Origin: Pelagibacterales bacterium SAG-MED50
GTDB taxonomy: Bacteria; Pseudomonadota; Alphaproteobacteria; Pelagibacterales; Pelagibacteraceae
Length of the DNA: 47,562 bases
Reading direction: 5' to 3'
Assembly (NCBI GenBank): GCA_014653385.1
Contig: JACWER010000012.1
Span: 1 to 47,562 of the forward strand
The position numbers and the translations under genes are program-made. Below the pieces are notes generated by a model, which saw only the letters and a program-made list of their open reading frames with translations, searched no databases and was not told the origin of the DNA. Shown in pieces: positions 1 through 7,366 of the stretch (position 1 is its first letter; each line of letters begins with the position of its first letter).

Positions 1-419
1 TAAAAAGAGAAAAACCCGAATTTAAAAATTTAAAATATAAAGAAATAATAAAACATTTATCAAAACTTGATAATTCAAAATCAGATATTGGATTATGTTC
101 AAATAAAAAAATTTTTGAAACCGGAACTTCTAACATACTTTTTGTTAAGAATGATAAATTCTTCTCACCAATAAATAAATTTTACAAAGGTATTTCATAC
201 AAATTTTTTAAGTCAAAAATAAAAAAAATTGTAAAAAAAGATATTTTTGTTGATAATTTAAAGGAGTTTGATGAAATTATTTTAATTGGATCTGGAAAAG
301 GTGTTGCATCAGTAAAAACTATTAGCCAATTAGGATGGAAAAGAAAAAGTTTAAAACATTATAATATCCTCTTAAAACATTACAAATTGGCTATCACTAA
401 GTGCAAAGTATATAGATAA
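1..419 (+). CDS. pabC: Aminodeoxychorismate lyase-like class IV aminotransferase, 3' end only
   Basis: The reading frame is open from base 3 to a TAA at 417-419; the start lies outside the window. About 138 residues are visible. They carry the PLP-fold class IV signature: IFETGTSNILFV (the usual E-x-x-x-x-N segment), then SPINKFYKGI where family members have a TPP/G-I element, and near the end DEIILIGSGKGVASVKTI, matching the E-v-f-x-t-G-T/S-a-x-G-v-x-p-V segment. The family includes 4-amino-4-deoxychorismate lyase (4-aminobenzoate and folate synthesis), branched-chain aminotransferase and D-amino acid aminotransferase. The divergent, Lys-rich sequence and short length favour PabC, but the catalytic lysine is outside the window, so the exact activity is inferred. 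The HIT gene starts 5 bases after the stop, so the two are probably cotranscribed. Confidence 0.6.
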   Translation, partial: KREKPEFKNLKYKEIIKHLSKLDNSKSDIGLCSNKKIFETGTSNILFVKNDKFFSPINKFYKGISYKFFKSKIKKIVKKDIFVDNLKEFDEIILIGSGKGVASVKTISQLGWKRKSLKHYNILLKHYKLAITKCKVYR

Positions 420-424
420 ATATT

Positions 425-823
425 ATGAGAGATCCAAATAACCCATGTTTATTCTGTAACTCAAAGGTGAGTGGTGTTGCCCATGAAAATGATCTAGCTT
501 ACGCAAGTTATGATACGTATCCTGTTACGGATCGACATTGCCTAATAATACCCAAAAGACACGTAGTTGATTATTTTGAACTATCTAATGAAGAACTCAT
601 CGCATGTAATGATTTGATTAAAATTGTAAAAAATGAGGTTCTAGATAAAGATAAAAGTATAAAAGCATTTAACATTGGAACCAATGCTGGAAAAATATCT
701 GGACAATCAATCATGCATTGTCATATTCATTTGATTCCAAGAAGAGAGGGTGATGTTGACAACCCCCAAGGTGGGGTTAGATCTGTAATACCAAAAAAAC
801 AGCATTATAAACGTAAAATATAA
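425..823 (+). CDS. HIT (histidine triad) family nucleotide hydrolase/transferase
   Basis: This 132-residue protein has the histidine triad HCHIHLI at residues 98-104 (H98, H100, H102), preceded by NIGTNAGKISGQSIM, the usual nucleotide-binding strand. N-terminal C8-x2-C11 (CLFC) together with downstream histidines suggests the structural zinc site of bacterial HIT proteins. HIT proteins hydrolyse or transfer nucleoside phosphoramidates or dinucleoside polyphosphates in the cytoplasm; the substrate cannot be told from sequence. Length is normal for a complete single-domain HIT protein. It sits 5 bases downstream of the pabC-like gene in the same direction and is followed by the likely apr promoter. 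Confidence 0.88.
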   Translation: MRDPNNPCLFCNSKVSGVAHENDLAYASYDTYPVTDRHCLIIPKRHVVDYFELSNEELIACNDLIKIVKNEVLDKDKSIKAFNIGTNAGKISGQSIMHCHIHLIPRREGDVDNPQGGVRSVIPKKQHYKRKI

Positions 824-848
824 ATTATAGGTTGTTATTAAAGACACA

Positions 849-877
849 TTGACCAATTGTTAGGGTTGAACTATAGA
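849..877 (+). promoter_or_regulatory. Sigma70-type promoter for the apr operon
   Basis: TTGACC at 849-854 and TATAGA at 872-877 are separated by exactly 17 bases, a near-consensus housekeeping promoter in the gap between the HIT gene and aprM. Expected transcription start is near 884, leaving a leader of about 50 bases with AAGGGTAAC just before the aprM ATG. The call rests on motif match only. Confidence 0.55.
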
Positions 878-932
878 ATTAAGTAGATTAGAAAACTTTT
901 AATTTTACTATAAAATTTTACATAAGGGTAAC

Positions 933-1727
933 ATGTTTAATACAAATCCATTTTCTATTTTAGCGGAGACAGTATCGCCGTTTGCTATGCAAAGCTTTAT
1001 TATTACTATGATTGTTTTAATAGCACTAGGAACAATCATTCAAATGATACATCATAAAAATATTACTTATTTCTTTAACAACGCAAAAAAAGCAAAACTA
1101 CAGGCAACCAGAGAAATTGGTGCTGGAGAAAAAGCCTCAATAATTGCAAAAACAACTGTTGTTGATATTGGAACCACAGCAGAGCTTGGATTTGGAAAAA
1201 GAAGATTATCTCATGTTCTTGGAATGTATGGCACCATCATTTTTTGGGTTTCATCAGCAATGTTAGTATTTTGTTATACTGGAGCTGATAAATCTTCATC
1301 TTCAATGTGGTCAATGTTTTGGCATGTTGGGGCGATACTTACGTGTGTAGGCGGATATTGGTTTTGGTTTTTTTTAAGAGTTGATGTGTCAGCAGAAGCT
1401 CATCCTTGGTACAGAATAATAAAAGCAGATTTGTTCGTTTTAGCATTATTAGCATGCTCAACTTTTGGTTTAGCTTGGTCATATACACAGTTTAACGGTC
1501 AATCAGGACTTTCATTTTTATTTTTGACTTTATTTGTTGTTTCAAATTTAGTTTTATTTGGTGGAGTTTACTGGTCTAAATTTGCTCACATGTTTTATAA
1601 GCCTGGCGCAGCAATACAAAAAAACCTTGCTGAAGCTGATGGGTCTAGAGATAATTTACCTCCACCAGCAGATGCACCTGAACAATTTGGTTTAGGTATT
1701 AAAAGAGAACAACCTAAACATTATTAA
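933..1727 (+). CDS. aprM: Adenylylsulfate reductase membrane anchor AprM
   Basis: A 264-residue integral membrane protein with about six hydrophobic segments (roughly residues 17-40, 100-118, 130-148, 165-183, 192-212 and a short N-terminal segment). It lies directly upstream of aprB and aprA, the position of AprM in SAR11 and some sulfur oxidisers, where it is proposed to anchor the AprBA enzyme and exchange electrons with the quinone pool. The hydrophilic C-terminus (PPPADAPEQFG) would face the cytoplasm. A promoter-like pair lies upstream and AAGGAGA precedes aprB. In SAR11 the complex is thought to oxidise sulfite to APS, because assimilatory sulfate reduction is generally missing in the clade. 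The family call rests mainly on context and topology. Confidence 0.75.
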   Translation: MFNTNPFSILAETVSPFAMQSFIITMIVLIALGTIIQMIHHKNITYFFNNAKKAKLQATREIGAGEKASIIAKTTVVDIGTTAELGFGKRRLSHVLGMYGTIIFWVSSAMLVFCYTGADKSSSSMWSMFWHVGAILTCVGGYWFWFFLRVDVSAEAHPWYRIIKADLFVLALLACSTFGLAWSYTQFNGQSGLSFLFLTLFVVSNLVLFGGVYWSKFAHMFYKPGAAIQKNLAEADGSRDNLPPPADAPEQFGLGIKREQPKHY

Positions 1728-1760
1728 TTATGAAAATTTTAAATAAGGAGAAAAAATAAT

Positions 1761-2231
1761 ATGTCGACATTTGTATACATGACTAGATGTGATGGTTGTG
1801 GTCATTGCGTAGATATTTGCCCATCAGATATAATGCACATTGATGAAAACATTAGACGTGCAAAAAATATTGAACCTAACTTTTGTTGGGAATGCTATTC
1901 TTGTGTAAAAGCTTGTCCTAATCATGCTATTGATGTTAGAGGTTATGCTGATTTTGCTCCAATGGGACATAGTGTAAGAGTAAGAAGAGAAGAGGAAAAA
2001 GGAACTATTTCTTGGAAAATTAAATTTAGAAATGGAACTACAAAAGATTTTGTATCTCCAATTACTACAAAACCATGGGGTAAATTTATTCCAAAACTTG
2101 CAGATGGAGACAAACCTAATCAAGGTGAAATTAATTCTCAAAGATTGTACACTGAGCCTGAAGGACTTAACATTGATGGTGAGTTACCAGTAGTTCCAAA
2201 AGACTCATTTAAAAAAGGAGTTTACTACTAA
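1761..2231 (+). CDS. aprB: Adenylylsulfate reductase beta subunit AprB (ferredoxin-like)
   Basis: 156 residues with two [4Fe-4S] ferredoxin clusters: C10, C13, C16, C20 (CDGCGHCVDIC) and C42, C45, C48, C52 (CWECYSCVKAC). A C-terminal tail (GTISWKIKFRNGTTKDF onward) has the strand-rich extension that wraps around AprA in the heterodimer. AprB passes electrons between the FAD of AprA and the membrane partner during interconversion of sulfite plus AMP and APS. Length and cysteine spacing are normal. The stop codon overlaps the aprA ATG by one base (TAATG), implying translational coupling. The start is preceded by AAGGAGA. Confidence 0.93.
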   Translation: MSTFVYMTRCDGCGHCVDICPSDIMHIDENIRRAKNIEPNFCWECYSCVKACPNHAIDVRGYADFAPMGHSVRVRREEEKGTISWKIKFRNGTTKDFVSPITTKPWGKFIPKLADGDKPNQGEINSQRLYTEPEGLNIDGELPVVPKDSFKKGVYY

Positions 2232-2713
2232 TGGCTAAGCATAAAACACATTACGAGGATTGCGATGTACTAGTCGTTGGTGGCGGTATGGCTGGAACTG
2301 GTGCTACTTTTGAAGCTAGGCACTGGGGTAGAGATATGAAAATTATTTGTGTTGAAAAAGCAAACATTGATAGAAGTGGAGCCGTTGCTCAAGGTCTTTA
2401 TGCAATCAACTGTTACATGGGAATGCAGTGGGGTGAAAACCAACCTGAAGATCACGTAAGATATGCAAGAAATGACTTAATGGGAATGGTTAGAGAAGAT
2501 TTAGGTTATGATATGGCTCGTCATGTTGACTCAACAGTTCACATGTTTGATGAATGGGGTCTTCCAATGATGAAAAATGAAGAAACAGGCAGATACCTTA
2601 GAGAAGGTAAGTGGCAAATAATGATTCATGGAGAGAGTTATAAGCCAATCGTTGCAGAAGCTGCAAAGACTGGGGTATTGGACAGGTCCAATCTATTATT
2701 AATGAAAAAGTAA
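2231..2713 (+). pseudogene. aprA: Adenylylsulfate reductase alpha subunit AprA, N-terminal fragment only
   Basis: Only the first ~145 residues of AprA are present. The FAD-binding Rossmann motif VVGGGMAGTGATFEARHWG begins near residue 15, followed by the CVEKANIDRSGAVAQGL segment, which is typical of AprA. After IVAEAAK (about residue 146) the reading departs from the family and stops at 2713, whereas full AprA is more than 600 residues. The catalytic fumarate-reductase-fold body is therefore missing and the protein cannot be functional. At base ~2668 the DNA switches to the 3' end of a different gene (DUF3553) in another frame. Either a real deletion or an assembly chimera removed the rest of aprA and whatever followed it. 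It is coupled to aprB by a 1-base overlap. Confidence 0.88.
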
Positions 2714-2802
2714 CTGTAAATTTTGAAAATGTAGGAAAAAAAGTGGTTAATGCCAGTTTAATTAATTTAGAAAAACTCTCTAATAGAAGGAATATAAAAT
2801 AA
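2668..2802 (+). pseudogene. DUF3553 protein, C-terminal fragment joined to aprA
   Basis: In a different frame from aprA, bases 2668-2802 encode 44 residues beginning DWGIGQVQSIINEKVTVNFE and ending at TAA 2800-2802. This matches the DUF3553 pattern (D-W-G-x-G-x-V-Q-S, then V-T-V-N-F-E-N-x-G-K), a small Tudor/SH3-like domain also seen at UvrD C-termini. No start codon or N-terminus is present. The fragment begins exactly where AprA similarity ends, and CAAAGA at the join could serve both sequences as microhomology. The cysQ gene follows 11 bases later, so the original order was probably DUF3553-cysQ. Family recognised from pattern only. Confidence 0.65.
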
Positions 2803-2813
2803 ATTTTTATAAT

Positions 2814-3576
2814 ATGGATATAAATAAAATTATAGAAGATTTAATAGATACTTTTTTAAAAGCTGGAGAATTATCACTTTCACTTAGAGAAAAAGGATTA
2901 AAAAAAGAAATAAAACCAGATAACACACCTGTGAGTAATGGTGACCTTGAAGTTAATAAATTTATCACTAAAAAAATCTCAAAAATAACACCTGATATCC
3001 CAATTATATCTGAAGAAACTTCTGATAATAAAGATAACACTCAACTAAAAGATTTTTGGTTGGTGGATCCAATTGATGGAACTTATGATTATATAAATGA
3101 CTTAGAAGAATTCACAATAAATGCCGGCTTAATTATTAATAATAGGCCTATCGCTGGATTAATTAATGCCCCCTGCTAAAAAAAGAATGTTTTATTCTCA
3201 CGGAGAGGGAAATGCTTTTGAATTAAGTGATGGAAAAACGACAAAACTAAATGAAAAAGATACTATAACTAGACCAGTTAAATTTATTTCTTACTCAAAC
3301 AAAATTAAACCAGAAATTCAAAAAATCTATCAAGATATAGGGGTTGTTGAAAATGTGAAAATGAAAAGTTCACTTAAGTTTTGCGTGGTAGCAGCTGGTG
3401 AATATGATGGTTATGTTGCTGAGCCAAGAGCTTATGAATGGGATATAGCAGCAGGTCATGCAATATTAATACATTCGGGTGGAACTGTTACAGATTTTAA
3501 TGGAAATGAGATACTTTATGGAAAAAAAGATCTTAAAAATCCAAGCTTAATTTTAAAGAGTAAAAATATATTATAA
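2814..3576 (+). pseudogene. cysQ: CysQ-like inositol monophosphatase family protein, frameshifted
   Basis: Two overlapping frames together give one protein of about 253 residues, the normal size of CysQ (3'(2'),5'-bisphosphate nucleotidase, which recycles PAP to AMP). The first frame (2814-3179) has the metal-binding motifs IISEE and WLVDPIDGT and the CysQ-type EEFTINAGLI. The second frame (ending 3576) resumes with AKKRMFYSHGEG and carries the C-terminal motif EWDIAAGHAIL. The break is at about 3168-3174 in a run of five C: with four C the frame reads INAPAKKRMF without interruption. So one base has been gained, either by sequencing error or by recent mutation. HisN or another IMPase-family activity is possible, but the EFT motif favours CysQ. 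Confidence 0.8.
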
Positions 3577-3728
3577 TGGATGAACAATTAAGAATTATAC
3601 TTATTATAATAGTTTCTGTATCTATTTTTGGATTATTAGTTTTTGTATTTGTTAAAAACTATGTGAGACAAAAAATTAATAATTTGGTTGAAGAAGAAGA
3701 AAAAGTAAAAAAAACTAAAGTAGATTAA
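3576..3728 (+). CDS. Small single-pass membrane protein
   Basis: ATG at 3576 overlaps the cysQ stop by one base (TAATG) and the frame runs 50 codons to TAA 3726-3728. The product has a hydrophobic helix at about residues 7-26 (IILIIIVSVSIFGLLVFVFV) and then a charged tail rich in E and K (EEEEKVKKTK). No family is recognised. The overlapping start suggests it is translated together with cysQ. Its 3' end overlaps the convergent recX by 14 bases. The function is unknown; the gene is called on coding-like composition, translational coupling and the transmembrane-plus-charged-tail layout. Confidence 0.6.
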   Translation: MDEQLRIILIIIVSVSIFGLLVFVFVKNYVRQKINNLVEEEEKVKKTKVD

Positions 3729-4280
3729 TTATTTTAAGATATTCGTCTTTTTCTATATCCATTACTTTTCTAGATGTCTCAAAATCAAAACCATTTCTTG
3801 CTAATAAAGATATGTCTTTTTTATAAAATAGAGTTCTATTGTCCTCAGCTCTAGCTGGTCCAATTCGTTTTTTTCTTACAAATTTTTATAGCAGAAAAAA
3901 AATCTTGGTCAGAGTTATCTTCTTTTATTCTATCAACTGTATCTTTAATAAACTCATCATGAATTCCTTTTCTTATTAAATAGTTTCTAATTTTATTTAT
4001 AGAGTTCCCTCTTTGAATCATACTTTTTGCTTTGCTTTCAGAATAAAATTGATCATTGATAAATTTATTCTTTTCTAAATCAGACAAAACAATATCTATC
4101 AATTTATTGACGTCTTTTTTTTCTCACATCAGAAGAGGAAAGCTTCATGTATTTCTTAAGTAAATAGGTTTTTAGTTGTTGTTTTGAAGGAGCATATTTT
4201 TCAACATAAGCAAATGCAAAATTTCTCATCTCCTCAACAGTTACTTGGAGTGTTTTTTTTTTATTTCTTATAGGAATCAT
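3715..4280 (-). pseudogene. recX: Regulatory protein RecX, two frameshifts
   Basis: The minus strand from ATG 4280 encodes a RecX-like all-helical protein in three frames. Frame 1 gives VTVEEMRNFAFAYVEKYAPS and KQQLKTYLLKKY. Frame 2 (4102-3851) gives DLEKNKFINDQFYSESKAK and RNYLIRKGIHDEFI, the central RecX repeat. Frame 3 gives KFVRKKRIGPARAEDN and the terminal helix, ending at TAG 3715. Both breaks are in homopolymers: an A8 (minus strand, ~4116-4123) that would read through as A7, and an A5 (~3884-3888) that would read through as A4. With both corrected the protein is about 187 residues, normal for RecX, which modulates RecA filaments. Either a sequence error or a decaying gene. Confidence 0.8.
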
Positions 4281-4306
4281 GGATAGATTTTATATAATAT
4301 ATCTAA

Positions 4307-4780
4307 ATGATCGAACAAATTTATACTTATTTTTCTATTGAGACACTTTATATGTGGATCAATATAGGTGTATTACCATTTTGGTTTATACTAATTTTTT
4401 TTCCACAATCTCATCTAGGTAGAATTTTTGTAGCCTCAATATTTCCAATATTTGTTTTAAGTGGTGTTTATATTTTTGTTTTATATAAATCTTATTTAAT
4501 TGGTTATGATTTTGTTGGCAATTTTACATTATACCTAGGATTAGATGAGCTTTCTAGATTGTTTGAAGACCATTTATATTTAATGCTTTTTTGGACACAC
4601 TTCATTGCAATCAATTTATTTATAGGTGGATGGATTGTTAAAGACTCTCAAAAATTTTATATTAATAAAATTTTAGTATCGGTCCCATTAATAATCACCT
4701 ATTTAATAGGACCAATTGGTTTATTCATTTATTGGATCATAAGAATTTTCTATGCCAAAAGAATGAGTCTTTATGAGTAA
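4307..4780 (+). CDS. ABA4-like (DUF4281) membrane protein
   Basis: 157 residues with four hydrophobic helices (about 13-33, 39-60, 90-110, 122-150). The pattern FWTHFIAINLFIGGWIVKDS followed by LIGPIGLFIYWIIR matches the ABA4/DUF4281 family, where H-x-x-x-x-N-L-F-x-G-x-W and G-P-x-G-L-L-x-Y are conserved. The plant member is needed for neoxanthin formation; the function of bacterial members is not established. It overlaps the next gene (HCCA isomerase-like) by 8 bases, so the two are cotranscribed. It is divergent from recX, with 26 bases between the starts. Confidence 0.75.
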   Translation: MIEQIYTYFSIETLYMWINIGVLPFWFILIFFPQSHLGRIFVASIFPIFVLSGVYIFVLYKSYLIGYDFVGNFTLYLGLDELSRLFEDHLYLMLFWTHFIAINLFIGGWIVKDSQKFYINKILVSVPLIITYLIGPIGLFIYWIIRIFYAKRMSLYE

Positions 4781-5360
4781 TCATATAGATTTTTATTTTG
4801 ATATAATTAGTGCCTATTCTTACATTGCTCACAAAAAGATTGAAAAAATTAAAGCTAATCAAAAAATTATTTTTAACTATAAACCTATTTTTTTGGGCGG
4901 TCTTCACAATCTTGCAGGGATAAGTGCACCTGCTTTTAATAAATATAAAATGAAAAATATGCAAAATGATTGTGAACTTGTATCAAAAAAAAATAAAATA
5001 TCTTTTACATGGAATTCTAAATTTCCAATGAACTCTCTTTATTTAATGAGAGGCTATTTATGCTTATCTGATGATCAAAAAAATAATTACCTAAATACTT
5101 TTTTTGAAGCTTATTGGAAAGATAATTTAGATTTATCAAATGATGAAGAAATCTTTAAGTTATTAAATACTTTAAATATCGATAATGAAAAATTTTTAAA
5201 TGGAATTAAAGAACAGTCAATTAAAGATGCATTAAAAGATGCAACTAACGAAGCATTTAAAAAAGAAGTTTTTGGTGCACCAACATTTATTGCAAATAAT
5301 AAAATTTTTTGGGGACAGGATCGACTCGTATATGCTGTTGAAGAATTAAACTCTAATTAG
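4773..5360 (+). CDS. 2-hydroxychromene-2-carboxylate isomerase / DsbA-family protein
   Basis: 195 residues with a thioredoxin-like fold containing an all-helical insertion, as in kappa-class GST and HCCA isomerase. Recognisable elements are the N-terminal FYFDIISAYSYIA (family consensus F-D-x-x-S-P-Y-S-Y, S13 at the active-site position), YKPIFLGGL, and the C-terminal FGAPTFIANNKIFWGQDRL (cis-Pro loop G-A-P-T-F and the F-x-G-Q-D-R-L ending). There is no CxxC, so it is not an oxidoreductase. The family uses glutathione to isomerise aromatic breakdown products, but many members have unknown substrates. It overlaps the ABA4-like gene by 8 bases, and its stop overlaps the convergent rhodanese stop. 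Confidence 0.85.
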   Translation: MSNHIDFYFDIISAYSYIAHKKIEKIKANQKIIFNYKPIFLGGLHNLAGISAPAFNKYKMKNMQNDCELVSKKNKISFTWNSKFPMNSLYLMRGYLCLSDDQKNNYLNTFFEAYWKDNLDLSNDEEIFKLLNTLNIDNEKFLNGIKEQSIKDALKDATNEAFKKEVFGAPTFIANNKIFWGQDRLVYAVEELNSN

Positions 5361-5740
5361 ATTATTTTAAATTTACTCTGGCTGATAGCTCCAAAGCCGC
5401 CCTCTATATGTGATACTTTTTCATATCCCATATTATGTAATGCTTTAACTGCTAAAGCAGATCTTACACCACCAGCACAAAATAAAACTATTTCTTTATT
5501 TTGATCAAGTTTACCTTGTTGAAAATAAGCACTATTAGGATCTAAAAAAATTTCCATCATACCTCTAGAAATATGTACTGAATTTTCGACACTTCCAGTT
5601 TTTTCTAATTCTCGTGCTTCTCTTATATCAATTAAATTACAATTATTATCCTCAACCATTTTGAAAGCCTCATCTGCATCAATGGTTTTAATTTCTTGCA
5701 TAGCTTCAGCAACTAAAGTTTGGATAGATTTTATATTCAT
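5357..5740 (-). CDS. Rhodanese-like domain protein
   Basis: 127 residues making one rhodanese domain. The active-site loop CAGGVRS (C88-S94) has the catalytic cysteine and the R that stabilises a persulfide; NLIDIREARELEKTGSV is the family's N-terminal D-x-R motif and HIEGGFGA the C-terminal G-G-x-x-A/W motif. Such single-domain proteins move sulfane sulfur in the cytoplasm; acceptor unknown. The stop (TAA on the minus strand) shares TTAG 5357-5360 with the stop of the convergent HCCA isomerase-like gene. Its start lies 124 bases from the divergent GT9 gene, so promoters for both should be in that gap. Confidence 0.88.
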   Translation of the reverse strand: MNIKSIQTLVAEAMQEIKTIDADEAFKMVEDNNCNLIDIREARELEKTGSVENSVHISRGMMEIFLDPNSAYFQQGKLDQNKEIVLFCAGGVRSALAVKALHNMGYEKVSHIEGGFGAISQSKFKII

Positions 5741-5864
5741 TAATAATATTATATGTTATTTTTAAATAAATTAAACAACAACTGTGGTTATAAAATTTAT
5801 CAAGTTAAATTATCAATTCTGGTTTAAATTACTCTAAAAATGATGATGAATACTTAATAGATAA

Positions 5865-6857
5865 ATGATTAAAAAAATTTGTATTGTATATACCCATCAC
5901 AAATTAGGTGATTTAATTTGGCAACTTCCTTATATAAAAGCCATAAGTGAACACCATAATCAAAATGTAGATTTAATATTAAGAGAAAAAACTCAAGGAA
6001 AAAAAATACTTAGAGATGAAAAATATATTAATAATATTAATTATAATAATTTCAGAAAAGGAATTTTTTATTGGGTCGATGTTTGGAAATTAGTTAGAAT
6101 TTATAATCAAAACAAATACAATCATATTTATATTTTAGATAAAGTTAACAAACCGGCAATTGCAGCAAAAATATCAGGTATAAAAAATATTATTGGTCCT
6201 GGAATAGGAAATCAGAAAAAATACCTTACTACAGATGTTGTGTTAAAAGATGATGACTGGAAATTAAATTATTCTGAACAATCTAAAAAGTTATTAAAGT
6301 TACATAAAATAAATTTAGATAATCCGTATCCTCAATTAAATTTTGATATAAAAAAATTTAACGAGGATAATTCTGATCTTCTATATAAAGGTAAAAAAAT
6401 TGCATTTGGTGTAGATTCTTTTGAAGATTATAAAATGTGGTATGAAGAAGATTTTATAAAACTTGCTGAATTACTTCACAAAAAAAATGTATTTGATTAT
6501 GTGTATCTTATATGTGGCCCAGATAAATCACATATAGCAAAAAAAATAATTGAAAATTCTAAAAAAAATTATTTCATAGATTGTTCAAAAAAAGATCTCT
6601 CTGGAGTTGCTACTGCTATAAAAAATTCTCATTTTTATGTTGGAAATAATTCTGGGCCTTTAAATTTGTCGGCTGCTCTCGGTGTTGAATCTTTTGGATT
6701 AATAGTAAATGATGCTATAAGTGAACTGAAATATAGTAAAATACAATTTATAACACCTAAAAATTATAAAGATAATACTTGGATTAGAGATAGAAAAAAT
6801 ATGAAAACACTTACGCCTGATGAAGTTTTTAGCTTTTTGGAAAATAGAATAAGATAA
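5865..6857 (+). CDS. Glycosyltransferase family 9 (heptosyltransferase-like) protein
   Basis: 330 residues. The start HHKLGDLIWQLPYIKAI matches the GT9 N-terminal G-D-x-x-x-x-P motif, and FYVGNNSGPLNLSAALGV near residue 262 matches the C-terminal nucleotide-sugar motif (usually G-x-D-S-G-x-x-H-x-A-A). Here the usual histidine is replaced (GPLNLSAA), and D is replaced by N. GT9 enzymes add heptose or related sugars to lipopolysaccharide core on the cytoplasmic face of the inner membrane. With these substitutions the substrate is uncertain. The bcp gene begins two bases after the stop, forming an operon. Confidence 0.78.
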   Translation: MIKKICIVYTHHKLGDLIWQLPYIKAISEHHNQNVDLILREKTQGKKILRDEKYINNINYNNFRKGIFYWVDVWKLVRIYNQNKYNHIYILDKVNKPAIAAKISGIKNIIGPGIGNQKKYLTTDVVLKDDDWKLNYSEQSKKLLKLHKINLDNPYPQLNFDIKKFNEDNSDLLYKGKKIAFGVDSFEDYKMWYEEDFIKLAELLHKKNVFDYVYLICGPDKSHIAKKIIENSKKNYFIDCSKKDLSGVATAIKNSHFYVGNNSGPLNLSAALGVESFGLIVNDAISELKYSKIQFITPKNYKDNTWIRDRKNMKTLTPDEVFSFLENRIR

Positions 6858-6859
6858 AA

Positions 6860-7309
6860 ATGAAAGCAATTAATTTCACTTTACCATCAACAAATAATGT
6901 TAATTATTCTTTAAAAGATTCATTGGGGAAATTCGTTGTTTTATATTTTTATCCAAAAGATGATACGCCAGGGTGTACTATTGAGACTAATGACTTCAAT
7001 AATTTACTCTCTAAATTTAAAAAATTAGATTGTGAAGTATATGGAATTTCTAAAGATAATTTAAAAAATCACGATAAATTTAGAGATAAATATAAGATAA
7101 AATTTGATTTATTAGCTGATGAAGAGCTAAAAGTTCTTAAGAAATATAAAGTTTGGGGTAAAAAAAAATTTATGGGCAGAGAATTTATGGGAATTATTAG
7201 ATCTACATTTTTAATAGATAAAAAAGGGAAAATTAAAAAAATTTGGAAAAACGTTAAAGTTAAAGATCACGCAAAAGAAGTTTTGGAAAGCCTTAAAAGC
7301 CTTTCATAA
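6860..7309 (+). CDS. bcp: Peroxiredoxin of the Bcp/PrxQ type
   Basis: 149 residues of thioredoxin-like fold. YFYPKDDTPGCTIETNDF carries the peroxidatic C39 in P-x-x-x-T-P-G-C-T, and ISKDNLKNHDKFRDKY and STFLIDKKGKI are typical Bcp elements. The usual Bcp resolving cysteine five residues after the peroxidatic one is absent; C58 (KLDCEVYG) is the only other cysteine, so resolution may be by a different cysteine or by an external thiol. It reduces hydrogen peroxide and lipid hydroperoxides in the cytoplasm. It lies two bases after the GT9 gene and is followed by a strong hairpin. Confidence 0.92.
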   Translation: MKAINFTLPSTNNVNYSLKDSLGKFVVLYFYPKDDTPGCTIETNDFNNLLSKFKKLDCEVYGISKDNLKNHDKFRDKYKIKFDLLADEELKVLKKYKVWGKKKFMGREFMGIIRSTFLIDKKGKIKKIWKNVKVKDHAKEVLESLKSLS

Positions 7310-7315
7310 AAATAA

Positions 7316-7343
7316 AAGGGCCCCTTATTTTTAAGGGACCCTT
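7316..7343. terminator. Bidirectional hairpin between bcp and amt
   Basis: AAGGGCCCCTTA (7316-7327) and TAAGGGACCCTT (7332-7343) form a 12-bp stem with one G-U-type mismatch and a TTTT loop. It sits between two convergent stop codons (bcp ends 7309, amt ends 7367) and can serve both strands. There is a T-rich stretch on the minus-strand approach side but no long U run immediately after either arm. Confidence 0.75.
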
Positions 7344-7366
7344 AACGTTATAGAGAGATAATTTTT

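Noticed and set aside
1824..2141. 105-codon open frame on the minus strand inside aprB
   Set aside because: It is the shadow of aprB in an AT-rich genome; composition (many S, F, N) and lack of any motif show it is not a gene.
3160..4125. Programmed frameshifting in cysQ and recX
   Set aside because: No slippery heptamer with a downstream pseudoknot is evident, and neither family is known to use frameshifting. Single extra bases in homopolymers are simpler.
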